Assembly (NCBI RefSeq): GCF_001623075.1
Contig: NZ_LMCF01000223.1
Span: 1 to 64,000 of the forward strand
Length of the DNA: 64,000 nt
DNA from: Pseudovibrio sp. Ad37
GTDB lineage: Bacteria; Pseudomonadota; Alphaproteobacteria; Rhizobiales; Stappiaceae
Direction: 5' to 3'
Shown: positions 47,150-56,228 of the stretch, piece after piece
Layout of the letters: every line of letters starts with the position of its first letter
How positions within the stretch are numbered: the stretch's first letter is position 1
Program-made: the position numbers and the translations under genes
Notes under the pieces: model-generated
The model's database searches: none
Seen by the model: the letters and a program-made list of their open reading frames with translations, nothing else
Told to the model about the DNA's origin: nothing

Positions 47150-47297
47150 ATCTATTAGTCCTTTGGAGGAATTTGCCTAAACTATCGTAGCTTTGTCCCA
47201 TTAAAACCAGAGAAAACTGCACGAATAAATGCCAAAGAGCACCGCTTCCCAAAAGAAACCAGTGCTCTTCTTCACATAGTGAATTAAAACTTAATTT

Positions 47298-48344
47298 CTA
47301 GATCCAGCCCTGAAGCTCACGGCGAACCACATTCTCTAGCACGGCCATACCTTCAGGAGCGTCATTGAGACATGGAATATGCGTAAACTGCTCCCCTCCA
47401 TGTTCCTCAAAGATCTCCGCTGCTTCACCAGCGATTTCTTCCAGAGTTTCAAGGCAGTCAGCAACGAAACCTGGGTTCAAAACAGCAATCCGTTTGACAC
47501 CTTCTTTTGCCAGTTTCTCAACTGTCTTGTCCGTGTAAGGCTGTAACCACTCTTCTGGACCAAAGCGAGATTGGAAGGTGATCTGAAGCTTCGTCTCATC
47601 CCACCCCAGCTTCTCACGCAACAAGCGAGTCGTTTTCTGACAGTGGCAGTGGTACGGATCGCCCTTATCGAAGTAGCTCTGCGGAATGCCGTGGAAAGAC
47701 GCCAGAACCATCTCCGGTTCTTCATCCAGCTCACTGATCTTGTTCTTGATCGAAGCAGCGAGCGAGTCGATGTAGGTCTCATCATCATGATAAGGCGGTA
47801 CAATACGGATGGTCGGCTGCCAGCGCATTTTCAAAAGCGCTCGAAAGACCTCATCGTTTACGGTCGCCGTCGTCGAAGCTGAGTATTGCGGGTAAAGCGG
47901 GAAGACGAGAATACGATCGCACCCCTTTGCCTTTAGCGCATCAAGACGGCTCGCAATGGATGGATTGCCATAACGCATGGCCCAATCGACAACAACATTT
48001 TCACCCAAACCCGAAAGCATCTCAGAAAGCTTGTCAGACTGACTACGCGTAATGGTGCGCAGAGGGCTTTCATCCAGCTCGTTGTTCCAGATCTCTTTGT
48101 AAGCCGCACCAGATTTCTGCGGGCGCTTACTTAACACGATACCATGGAGAATTGGCAGCCAGAGAAAGCGCGACCATTCAATGACGCGGCGGTCCGAAAG
48201 GAACTCTGCCAGATAGCGACGCATGGACCAGTAATCTGTCCCGTCTGGTGTCCCAAGATTGACGAGAAGCACACCCACTTTCCCGAAGGAGATCGGAGGG
48301 TGGTTTTCTTGCTTTGTTGCGTTACCGCTTGTGCTCTGGTTCAT
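47298..48344 (-). CDS. hemH: Ferrochelatase
   Basis: Terminal haem-synthesis enzyme of 348 residues that inserts iron into protoporphyrin IX. Landmarks: VGVLLVNLGTPDGTDYWSMR at the start, DWAMRYGNPSI, FPLYPQYSASTTATVNDE, the catalytic His in LASFHGIPQSYFDKGDPYHC and the C-terminal LNPGFVADCLETLEEIA. No signal peptide. Single-gene unit 148 bases from the SPFH operon start. Confidence 0.95.
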   Translation of the reverse strand: MNQSTSGNATKQENHPPISFGKVGVLLVNLGTPDGTDYWSMRRYLAEFLSDRRVIEWSRFLWLPILHGIVLSKRPQKSGAAYKEIWNNELDESPLRTITRSQSDKLSEMLSGLGENVVVDWAMRYGNPSIASRLDALKAKGCDRILVFPLYPQYSASTTATVNDEVFRALLKMRWQPTIRIVPPYHDDETYIDSLAASIKNKISELDEEPEMVLASFHGIPQSYFDKGDPYHCHCQKTTRLLREKLGWDETKLQITFQSRFGPEEWLQPYTDKTVEKLAKEGVKRIAVLNPGFVADCLETLEEIAGEAAEIFEEHGGEQFTHIPCLNDAPEGMAVLENVVRRELQGWI

Positions 48345-48517
48345 GAGACCCCTATGCGCATCAGATCCAATCCAATTGCTAAATAGAGTTTCCCAATGCT
48401 CGCGCCAAGGTCAAACCCTATGATTTTCTGATTATTACCGTGAAACTACCCAAAATAGAAAAATGCCAGCCCACATACGCAGACTGGCATTCTCAAAATC
48501 GGTCAAATCAAAAGCTG

Positions 48518-49762
48518 CTATGCAGTCACTTCACGTTCGTCAGAAATCACTTTACCATCGTTTGGCAAGGTATTTGGAGCGACCAACTCCACATCACCAT
48601 TTAAGCCAGTGTGCTCTTTCAGAGACTTTTTCAGGGCTGCGATAAAATCGTCACTAGCAGCTTCAGTCTCCACCTTCAGGATCATGTGGTCCTGCTCACC
48701 CTGACGCACGACTGAGAGGCGCGCGCGCCCTGCTTCATCGCCAGCATTTTTGCGAAGGCGCTCAATCTGTGCCGGGTCAACAAACATACCCTTCACTTTG
48801 GTGCGCTGGTCTGCTCGTCCCATCCACCCTTTCAGGCGCATGTTCGTACGACCACACGGCGAGATACCCGGCAGCACTGCAGACAAGTCACCCGTTGCAA
48901 AACGAATAAGCGGATAGGTTGGTGAGAATGTCGTCACTACCAACTCACCAACCTCACCCGGCTCAACAGGCTCTCCTGTTCCCGGACGAACGATTTCAAC
49001 GATGAAATCTTCGTTGGTAATCAGGCCTTCCATGGCTTCACTTTCATAAGCCACGATACCTAGATCAGCCGTCGCATAGGCTTGCAGAACCTTCACACCG
49101 CGATTTGCGTATTCCTCACGCAAGCTCGGATAAAGGGCACCACCAGAAACAAGACCATGCTTGATGGAGCTTACATCCGCCCCCAACTCGGCAGCACGGT
49201 CTAGAATAACCTTCAGATAGTCCGGAGTACCGGCATAAGCCGTTGGACGCAGGCTCGAGATCGCAGAAACCTGCATATCCGTATTACCGATACCTGCAGG
49301 AAACACCACACAACCATATGCACGTGCACCCTGATCCAGAATGAACCCACCCGGTGTCATATGGTAGGACAGCGCATTGTGAACGATATCGCCCGGACGA
49401 ATTCCAGTTGCATGGAACGCACGAGCTGATTTCCAAGGATCAGCTTCGGATCCCTGCGGTTCCCAGATTGGTCCCGGAGACATAAAGATGCGTTTGTATG
49501 TAGAAAAGTCACCAGCAGCGAACCCACCAAGTGGGGGCTCTTCAGCCTGAGCCGCAAGAAGGTCCGCCTTACGGAGAACAGGGAGCTTAGCCAAAGCTTC
49601 ACGGCTCGTGACCTCAGCTGGATCAACATCTGCCAGATGCTTTGCCCAACCAGACGCCTCGTTCTTTGCCATGGCAATCTGCCCCGGCAACCGAGCCATC
49701 AAATCAGCTTCTCGTTCCTCTGGGGACCGGATCTCCAACTCATCAAAATATTGGTTTCCCAT
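48518..49762 (-). CDS. Phenylacetate-CoA ligase-like AMP-binding protein
   Basis: Adenylate-forming family protein of 414 residues resembling PaaK-type aryl-CoA ligases: LPVLRKADLLAAQ, FHATGIRPGDIVHNALSYHM, LRPTAYAGTPDYL, LVSGGALYPSLREEY, YPLIRFATGDLSAVLPG and GRADQRTKVKGMFVDP. The usual Ser/Thr/Gly-rich ATP loop (SSGTTG) is not seen; the equivalent place reads FMSPGPIWEPQG, so ATP binding may be changed. It ends the minus-strand cluster with the LIV-type transporter, suggesting activation or sensing of the imported acid. Confidence 0.82.
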   Translation of the reverse strand: MGNQYFDELEIRSPEEREADLMARLPGQIAMAKNEASGWAKHLADVDPAEVTSREALAKLPVLRKADLLAAQAEEPPLGGFAAGDFSTYKRIFMSPGPIWEPQGSEADPWKSARAFHATGIRPGDIVHNALSYHMTPGGFILDQGARAYGCVVFPAGIGNTDMQVSAISSLRPTAYAGTPDYLKVILDRAAELGADVSSIKHGLVSGGALYPSLREEYANRGVKVLQAYATADLGIVAYESEAMEGLITNEDFIVEIVRPGTGEPVEPGEVGELVVTTFSPTYPLIRFATGDLSAVLPGISPCGRTNMRLKGWMGRADQRTKVKGMFVDPAQIERLRKNAGDEAGRARLSVVRQGEQDHMILKVETEAASDDFIAALKKSLKEHTGLNGDVELVAPNTLPNDGKVISDEREVTA

Positions 49763-49839
49763 AGAAGCCCTCCCATGGCCTCAAACGTCTTCCAAGCAGG
49801 AGACGAAAGCCTCCCGCAAATTTATTGGACAGGTATACT

Positions 49840-50865
49840 CTAGTTAAATCCGACAGGATCAACGCGGCCCTGACAATCAGATTGCACCGGCTTCGCGGCC
49901 AACAGTAACTCACTCATCGGGGTATCTGGCTCAACCCTGCCCTTCAGATTGATAAAAAGCTCGGTAATTAAACCACCTTTGCAACGCACCTGAACGCGGT
50001 TCCCGGCACCAGCGCCAAAGGTTTCATCAAACGCCGCACGAACCTGCGCTGTCGTGAGCACCTCACCGATGTTGGCAGCAAACAGATCACGGACAGCTGA
50101 ACCGTTCAATTGCTCCATAAGATCAAGAGATTCCGCGTAATACTCTTCTGCACTGTCACTGTAACATGTGCCGTGTTTCACCCACTCGTAGCGGTCCAGA
50201 TGCGACTGAGCGCCCGGCATCACCTTATCCAGCTCTTCACGAGTTGCATCATCCAACTCAACTGGAGGCAACTGCCCCCGTGTAGAACGTTCTACTGCCA
50301 GACGCTTCTCTTCCCGCGTTACTCCACACCAGAAGTTGCCACGCGGTTGAGGCCACAAACCATGCAATGCAAAGTGGCTCGCATCAAACCGTCCTTCCAC
50401 CTGAGAAGAACACTCCGGTATCTCTTGATGTGTTTGACAAAAAGCAGGTTGCCAGCTCGCAGCAAGCAGGAACTCAGCGTCTGCCGAAGGCCCTTTGACA
50501 GCAGGACGAACCACATTTGATCCAGCAGAACCTCCAGAACCATTGCCAGTATTCTGCCCGCTACCATCAGCTTCAACCAGATGCAGACCACAGGAAACAT
50601 CCACCCAACGCTCAGCTGGATTTACGCCATTCATGCGAATGAAGTAATGAGATGCCTGCGATTTGTTCTTCCCAAGCAGTTCATAGGCACGCATCCGTTC
50701 CACATGAACGTTTCCAGGATTTGTCTGCTTACGAATAGATTGAAATGCTGGACAGGCTTCCTCTGCAAGAAAGAAACCCTCCAATTTCACTTGAGAAGCA
50801 GCAGGCAAAACAGAGGCCACGCTCAAAAGCGCAGCCCCGACAATCACTTTAGAAAGAAAATGCAT
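49840..50865 (-). CDS. Ribonuclease T2 family protein
   Basis: Exported RNase of 341 residues. Signal peptide (KVIVGAALLSVASVLPAASQ) is followed by an extra N-terminal domain of about 120 residues with Cys, then the T2 catalytic core with both active-site blocks: CAS I FALHGLWPQPRG and CAS II RYEWVKHGTCY. T2 enzymes cut RNA without base specificity in the periplasm or outside, for nutrient scavenging or defence. Start set by GGAGG five bases before ATG. It sits inside the transporter cluster between livF and the PaaK-like gene. Confidence 0.92.
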   Translation of the reverse strand: MHFLSKVIVGAALLSVASVLPAASQVKLEGFFLAEEACPAFQSIRKQTNPGNVHVERMRAYELLGKNKSQASHYFIRMNGVNPAERWVDVSCGLHLVEADGSGQNTGNGSGGSAGSNVVRPAVKGPSADAEFLLAASWQPAFCQTHQEIPECSSQVEGRFDASHFALHGLWPQPRGNFWCGVTREEKRLAVERSTRGQLPPVELDDATREELDKVMPGAQSHLDRYEWVKHGTCYSDSAEEYYAESLDLMEQLNGSAVRDLFAANIGEVLTTAQVRAAFDETFGAGAGNRVQVRCKGGLITELFINLKGRVEPDTPMSELLLAAKPVQSDCQGRVDPVGFN

Positions 50866-50988
50866 GTGGTCCTCCAAAATACCTTTTGCAGCAATAAGCA
50901 GCATGCAGATTATTCAAAACCAGATACATTGACTTCCTGTGACAGTTCACCCCTATGATTTTAGGGGCAAGTTCTCAATTAATGCAGA

Positions 50989-51852
50989 TTACGCCAACCA
51001 CCGTTTGCGGCGTTTGTAGTGTTTGCCATCACGGAAGGATTTTCGCCCTTCTCCGCCAACACCTAGATAGAACTCTTTCACGTCTTCGTTTTCGCGCAAA
51101 GAATCAGCATCACCATCCAGCACGATACGGCCAGCTTCCATGATGTACCCATAGGTCGCGTATTTAAGCGCAACGTTGGTATTCTGCTCAGCAAGAAGGA
51201 AGGACACACCTTCATTCTTGTTCAGCTTTTTCACAATCTCAAAGATTTCTTCCTGCAACTGTGGAGCAAGGCCCATGCTTGGCTCATCCAGCAAAATCAT
51301 GTCCGGGCGGCTCATCAAGGCACGACCCACTGCACACATCTGCTGCTCACCACCAGAAGTATAACCCGCTTGAGAACCCCGGCGCTCACGCAAACGCGGG
51401 AAATAGTCATACACCATTTCCAGATCGCGCTTGATCTCAGCATTGCCATCTTTGCGGGTATAGGCACCAGTCATCAGGTTGTCTTCAATAGAAAGGTGGC
51501 CAAAACAACGACGGCCTTCCATGACCTGAATGCATCCGCGCTGAACCAGTTCGTTCGGAGAAAGCGCCTGAACTTGCTTTCCTTGAAAAATGATATTGCC
51601 CTTCGTCACTTCGCCACGCTCTGCTTGCAGCAGGTTGGAGATTGCTTTCAGGGTCGTTGTCTTACCGGCACCGTTCGCACCCAGCAGAGCAACAATACCA
51701 CCCTTAGGCACGGTCAAAGAAACACCTTTGAGAACCAGAACCACGTGGTCGTAAATGACTTCGATGTTGTTGATAGACAAAATGTCTTCGGCAACCTGCA
51801 GGTTAGCGGCTGGTGCCTTGGATTTTGATGTCTGTTCTGCAATTGCGTTCAT
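50989..51852 (-). CDS. livF: LIV-type ABC transporter ATP-binding protein (LivF)
   Basis: ATPase subunit of 287 residues of a branched-chain amino acid-type (HAAT) importer. Walker A GANGAGKTT, signature SGGEQQMCAVGRAL, Walker B MILLDEPSMGLAP and the LivF-type AEQNTNVALKYA switch region are present. A basic C-terminal extension (RDGKHYKRRKRW) is unusual. Start at MNAIAEQ follows AAGG; upstream frame is not coding. Fifth gene of the acs-livG-livH-livM-substrate protein-livF row. Confidence 0.92.
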   Translation of the reverse strand: MNAIAEQTSKSKAPAANLQVAEDILSINNIEVIYDHVVLVLKGVSLTVPKGGIVALLGANGAGKTTTLKAISNLLQAERGEVTKGNIIFQGKQVQALSPNELVQRGCIQVMEGRRCFGHLSIEDNLMTGAYTRKDGNAEIKRDLEMVYDYFPRLRERRGSQAGYTSGGEQQMCAVGRALMSRPDMILLDEPSMGLAPQLQEEIFEIVKKLNKNEGVSFLLAEQNTNVALKYATYGYIMEAGRIVLDGDADSLRENEDVKEFYLGVGGEGRKSFRDGKHYKRRKRWLA

Positions 51853-51939
51853 GAGATCAGCCTTAACCTGCGAACATTCCGATTGTTTGAATTCGATAAA
51901 TTGGCCGGGCACCACCGCGCCCGACCAAAACAACAAGGC

Positions 51940-53253
51940 TTAGTTACAAGCGAGGTCGCCACGACCTGGCCAAGGAGCATTGTTTTTCGCGTAGTCAGCA
52001 GCTTTTTCCAGCTCAAGCGGCTTGATCAGTTCACGGTTTGGAGTCAGCAGGTCACTTGCCTGTACAAACTCTTCGCCGTTCCACTCAAGCATCCATGCAC
52101 CAGAGTGACCAGTATGGTTGTCACAAGCCATCTTCAGTGGAGGTGTCATGCCCTTCATACCCAGCTCTTCAAGGCGAGCTGCAGTGATGTCCAGATTTTC
52201 AAGGCCCCAGCGCAGCTGTTCAGCATTGATATTCTTTTCACCAAAGTTGTCCTGAGCAGTTTTTGCTGCTTCAGCAAGGATCATAGAGATGATGATACCG
52301 CGCTGATAGAAGATGGTGTCCATGTCAGCTTCAGATTTGATTTCTGAGTTGCCTTTGGAAACAACATGCTTACGGATGTCTTCAAGCACTGGGAAGTTGC
52401 CTGGAGCGTTGAAGCTGACAGACTTGTAGCCCTTCGCTTTAGCACCAACGTTCTGCAGGTCAGCATCAGAGCCAGACCACCAGATGCCGATGAAGTTTTC
52501 CATTGGGTAGCGTGTCTTAACTGCTTCGGTGATCGCACCGGCGTTCATAGCACCCCAACCCCACATTACGACGTTGTCTGGACGCTCACGACGGATCTGC
52601 AACCACTGCGCAGACTGGTTCTGCATTTCTTTCAGACCAACAGGGATCGGAACCAGCTTGAAGTCATGCATTTCTGCAAGCTTTTCCAGAAGCGGAATTG
52701 GCTCTTTACCGAATGGGTGGTCAAGATGCAGAAGAACGATCTTCTTACCCTTCAGCGAAGACATGTCACCACCAGCAATGTAGTCGAGGATCATGTATGC
52801 GCCATCCCAGTAGGACACTGGTGGGTTAAACGCCCAGGCAAACGTATCACCGTCTGACATTGGCGAGAAACCGTAGCCAGGTGCCAAAATAGGAATACGG
52901 TCCACGTTGGTGCGAGGCATAACCTGCAGAGTGATACCGGTTGACCATGGCTGCGTTACGAGAGCTGCTCCCTTAGTCTTCTCGTAGCACTCAACTCCTT
53001 TGTTGGTGTTGTAACCGGTTTCACACTCGATGTAATCGATTGGCACGCCGCCAATACCACCATCACGTTCGTTCAGCATAAGCATGTAGTCACGCTGGCC
53101 GTTCATGATTGGCGTACCAGTACCCGCAAATGGGCCAGTACGGTATGTCAGGTTTGGAAAGTTAAGACCGTCTGCTGCCATTGCAGCTGTGCTCATGGCA
53201 ACTGCAAGGGCACCTGCTGCAACAGCCTTACCTAAATTCGTAAAGTGTTTCAT
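51940..53253 (-). CDS. ABC transporter substrate-binding protein (LIV/HAAT type)
   Basis: Periplasmic binding protein of 437 residues with a signal peptide (GKAVAAGALAVAMSTAAMAA) and the two-lobed Peripla_BP_6 fold: NFPNLTYRTGPFAGTGTPI, DYIECETGYNTNKGVECY, KIVLLHLDHPFGKEPIPLLE and RPDNVVMWGWGAMNAGAI. Proteins with this layout, coded with AMP-forming ligases, import aromatic or aliphatic acids rather than leucine; the ligand here is unknown. GGAGGAAAAT precedes the ATG. Confidence 0.9.
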   Translation of the reverse strand: MKHFTNLGKAVAAGALAVAMSTAAMAADGLNFPNLTYRTGPFAGTGTPIMNGQRDYMLMLNERDGGIGGVPIDYIECETGYNTNKGVECYEKTKGAALVTQPWSTGITLQVMPRTNVDRIPILAPGYGFSPMSDGDTFAWAFNPPVSYWDGAYMILDYIAGGDMSSLKGKKIVLLHLDHPFGKEPIPLLEKLAEMHDFKLVPIPVGLKEMQNQSAQWLQIRRERPDNVVMWGWGAMNAGAITEAVKTRYPMENFIGIWWSGSDADLQNVGAKAKGYKSVSFNAPGNFPVLEDIRKHVVSKGNSEIKSEADMDTIFYQRGIIISMILAEAAKTAQDNFGEKNINAEQLRWGLENLDITAARLEELGMKGMTPPLKMACDNHTGHSGAWMLEWNGEEFVQASDLLTPNRELIKPLELEKAADYAKNNAPWPGRGDLACN

Positions 53254-53325
53254 ATTTTCCTCCGCGTTTGCGGCTCCCGCCGCGGACCATTTCCTCTATT
53301 CCCCAGCTGCTCCTGCAGTTCTTTA

Positions 53326-54402
53326 TTAGTGAGGGAATGGCCAAATGATGAGCTTTTCACGAATAAGCGCCCAGAACCGCGCAAGACCGTGAGGCTCGAC
53401 AATCAAGAACATGATAATGAGAGAACCAACCACCATAACGTTGACGTGTTCCATGGTGGCAGAACCGATACTCAGGCCAAGCATTTCTGGCAGAAGGTTC
53501 AGCACAACCGGCAGAGCCACAATCAGGATCGCTCCGAGGAAGTTCCCCATCACACTGCCAAGGCCACCAATGATCGCAATAAAGACGATCTGGAAACTCA
53601 TTGGAATATCAAAGAGGTTTGGCTCAGCGGCACCTTTCCAGAAGAACACCATCAGCGCGCCGGCAATACCCACGATATAGGAGCTGACAGCAAAGGCAGA
53701 CAGCTTTGCACGCATCAGGTTGATGCCCACCAGCTCCGCAGCAATATCCATGTCACGAACAGCCTTCCACGTACGACCATACCGGCCACGTGTCAGGTTG
53801 ATCATCGCAAAGGTCACAACAGATACGATGCCAAGAACAAAGTAGTACTGAACCATAGGCGACGCATTTGGACCTGTCACAACAAGACCGAAAATGTCCA
53901 TGGTGCGCACTTCAATCGCGCCGGATGCATTGTAGTTGTAAAGCCACGCCCACTTCTCAAAGAGCCACACCAGAAAGAACTGCGAAGCAAGCGTCGCAAT
54001 CGCAAGGTAGAAACCTTTAATGCGTAGCGACGGCAAACCAAACGCAACCCCAACTGCAGCTGAGAAGAACCCGGAAAGGAACAACGCAACAATGATGTTC
54101 ATTTCCGGGAAGATTGTAGTGATCTTGTAGCAAGCATAAGCGCCAACGCCCATGAAGCCCGCAGTACCCAGCGAAAGCTGCCCGGCATAACCGGTCAAAA
54201 TGTTCAGACCAAGCGAGGCCAGAGAATAAATCAGCACAGGCACAAGCAGAGCCTTGTAGGTGAACTCCGATGCGAACATCGGAAAGATCACATACATAGC
54301 GGCAAGGATCACAACCAGCAGGACCATATCCTGCTTGATTGGGAAGAGCGCCTGATCACTTTCATAGGTCGTTTTGAACTGACCAGAAGTTCTGTAAAAC
54401 AC
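53326..54402 (-). CDS. livM: ABC transporter permease (LivM type)
   Basis: Inner-membrane permease of 358 residues with about ten hydrophobic segments (MVLLVVILAAMYVIFPMF; LLVPVLIYSLASLGLNILTG; FLGAILIVALPVVLNLL) and the LivM-family EAA-like loop (VRDMDIAAELVGINLMRAKL). It pairs with the LivH-type permease encoded 12 bases upstream to form the transport channel. Confidence 0.92.
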   Translation of the reverse strand: MFYRTSGQFKTTYESDQALFPIKQDMVLLVVILAAMYVIFPMFASEFTYKALLVPVLIYSLASLGLNILTGYAGQLSLGTAGFMGVGAYACYKITTIFPEMNIIVALFLSGFFSAAVGVAFGLPSLRIKGFYLAIATLASQFFLVWLFEKWAWLYNYNASGAIEVRTMDIFGLVVTGPNASPMVQYYFVLGIVSVVTFAMINLTRGRYGRTWKAVRDMDIAAELVGINLMRAKLSAFAVSSYIVGIAGALMVFFWKGAAEPNLFDIPMSFQIVFIAIIGGLGSVMGNFLGAILIVALPVVLNLLPEMLGLSIGSATMEHVNVMVVGSLIIMFLIVEPHGLARFWALIREKLIIWPFPH

Positions 54403-54414
54403 GTCAGGCCTCCC

Positions 54415-55398
54415 TTACACGCGCTCGATGATTTTCTCACCGAACAGCCCTTGCGGACGGAACAGCAGAACAATCAAAGCAAAGATGAAGGCGAACCAGG
54501 TTTCGGTGTTGCCACCAAACAGAGGCTGACCCCAGTAGATTTCGAAGACTTTTTCAAGAAGGCCGATGGCAATGCCGCCGATAATCGCGCCTGATACAGA
54601 TTCCAGACCACCAAGCATCAGCACTGGCAAGGCCTTGTACGCAATCACTTCCAGAGCAAATGACACACCTGCACGAGCACCCCAGACGACACCAGTGGCA
54701 AGAGCAATCACACCTGCAATAAACCAGACCAGAACCCAGATAGTGCTGAGGGAGATACCGACAGATAGCGCTGCAGTATGATCATCACCCAGTGCACGGA
54801 TCGCACGACCCATCGCAGATTTGTTCAGGAACACCAGCAGGCTGATAACCAGCACGATCGCCATAACAACCGCGAACACGTCTTTCTCTTCCAGAAGCAG
54901 GAAGCCGCCGAACGGTTCAAATTCAATAGCACCGGTTGGAATACCAAGCGCTTCGGTGATCATCACCTTGTTCTCACCACCGAACACGAACTCACCAAAA
55001 CCGATGAGGAACATGGTGATACCGATGGTTGCCATGAACAGAATGATGTCTGGCTGTCCTACAAGCGGACGAAGCACAACACGCTCAACGCTCATTGCCA
55101 ACGCATACATGATGCCAAGAGTAAGCGGCATCGCGATTGCAGCAGCAACAAACTCGTTGCCAACAAACGGAACCAGGAAGGTATGCAGGCCAACCAAAGA
55201 CAGCGCAGCAAACACAACCATGATGCCTTGCGCAAAGTTAAAGATGCGCGAGGACTTAAAGATGAGAACGAAACCAAGTGCAATCAGCGCATAAAGAACC
55301 CCAGAGACGAGACCTTCCCACAACACCTGTAGAAAGAAGTCCGGCATTCCGTACATCTGAACAAATGGATCAATTAGTACGTTATAAAGTGTTTCCAT
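54415..55398 (-). CDS. livH: ABC transporter permease (LivH type)
   Basis: Inner-membrane permease of 327 residues: GLVSGVLYALIALGFVLIFK at the first helix, the cytoplasmic loop AIRALGDDHTAALSVGISLS where the ATPases dock, and LMLGGLESVSGAIIGGIAIGL near the C-terminus, all typical of LivH. Eleven bases separate it from livG upstream and twelve from livM downstream. Confidence 0.92.
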   Translation of the reverse strand: METLYNVLIDPFVQMYGMPDFFLQVLWEGLVSGVLYALIALGFVLIFKSSRIFNFAQGIMVVFAALSLVGLHTFLVPFVGNEFVAAAIAMPLTLGIMYALAMSVERVVLRPLVGQPDIILFMATIGITMFLIGFGEFVFGGENKVMITEALGIPTGAIEFEPFGGFLLLEEKDVFAVVMAIVLVISLLVFLNKSAMGRAIRALGDDHTAALSVGISLSTIWVLVWFIAGVIALATGVVWGARAGVSFALEVIAYKALPVLMLGGLESVSGAIIGGIAIGLLEKVFEIYWGQPLFGGNTETWFAFIFALIVLLFRPQGLFGEKIIERV

Positions 55399-55409
55399 GG
55401 GGGTGCTCC

Positions 55410-56228
55410 CTAGTGTGACACGCCCAGATAGGCATCAATAACTTCTGGGTTGCTCTGCACTTCTTCTGGCACGCCATCAGCGATCTTGCGGCCATAGTCC
55501 AAAACAACGACACGGTCGGAAAGGTCCATCACAACACCCATGTCATGCTCAATCAGAGCAATCGTAGTGCCGAGCTGATCATTCACATCCAGAATGAATC
55601 GGCTCATGTCCTCTTTCTCTTCCAGGTTCATCCCTGCCATCGGCTCATCGAGCAGCAGCAGTTCTGGCTCCATCGCCAACGCACGAGCGAGCTCAACACG
55701 CTTCTGCAAGCCGTAAGGAAGCGTTCCCACTGGTGTGCGGCGAATATGTTGGATTTCGAGAAAGTCGATGATTTCCTCGACCTTCTTACGGTGCTCGATC
55801 TCTTCCCTCTGAGCAGGCCCCCAATAGAGCATCTGCCAGAATAAGTTCTGCTTCATCCGCGTTGCACGTCCAGCCATGATGTTATCCAACGTGGACATAC
55901 CCTTAAACAAAGCAACGTTCTGGAAAGTTCGAGCGATACCCTGACTAACCGCAAGATGCGGTTTCATGGACCTGCGCTTTTCGCCATTGAAGGTGATCAC
56001 ACCTTCTTGAGGCTGATAGAAACCATTGATCACGTTGAGCATGGACGTCTTGCCAGCACCATTGGGACCAATGATCGCGCGAATTTCCCCCTTCTTGATA
56101 TTGAAGGAGATATTCGTGATTGCCTTAACACCGCCAAAGGAGAGAGAAACGTTCTCAAGATCCAGCAGAACCTCGCGCTCCTCGGCCCTTTTTTTGACCT
56201 CTTCGAGCGTTGGATCCATTACAGTCAT
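55410..56228 (-). CDS. livG: LIV-type ABC transporter ATP-binding protein (LivG)
   Basis: ATPase subunit of 272 residues: Walker A GPNGAGKTSML, LivG-type helical insert with GIARTFQNVALF, signature region LPYGLQKRVELARALA (SGGQ replaced by YGLQ as in many LivG), Walker B LLLLDEPMAGMN and IEHDMGVVMDLSDRVVVLDYG. Its start overlaps the stop of the acyl-CoA synthetase gene as ATGA, so the two are co-translated. Confidence 0.93.
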   Translation of the reverse strand: MTVMDPTLEEVKKRAEEREVLLDLENVSLSFGGVKAITNISFNIKKGEIRAIIGPNGAGKTSMLNVINGFYQPQEGVITFNGEKRRSMKPHLAVSQGIARTFQNVALFKGMSTLDNIMAGRATRMKQNLFWQMLYWGPAQREEIEHRKKVEEIIDFLEIQHIRRTPVGTLPYGLQKRVELARALAMEPELLLLDEPMAGMNLEEKEDMSRFILDVNDQLGTTIALIEHDMGVVMDLSDRVVVLDYGRKIADGVPEEVQSNPEVIDAYLGVSH

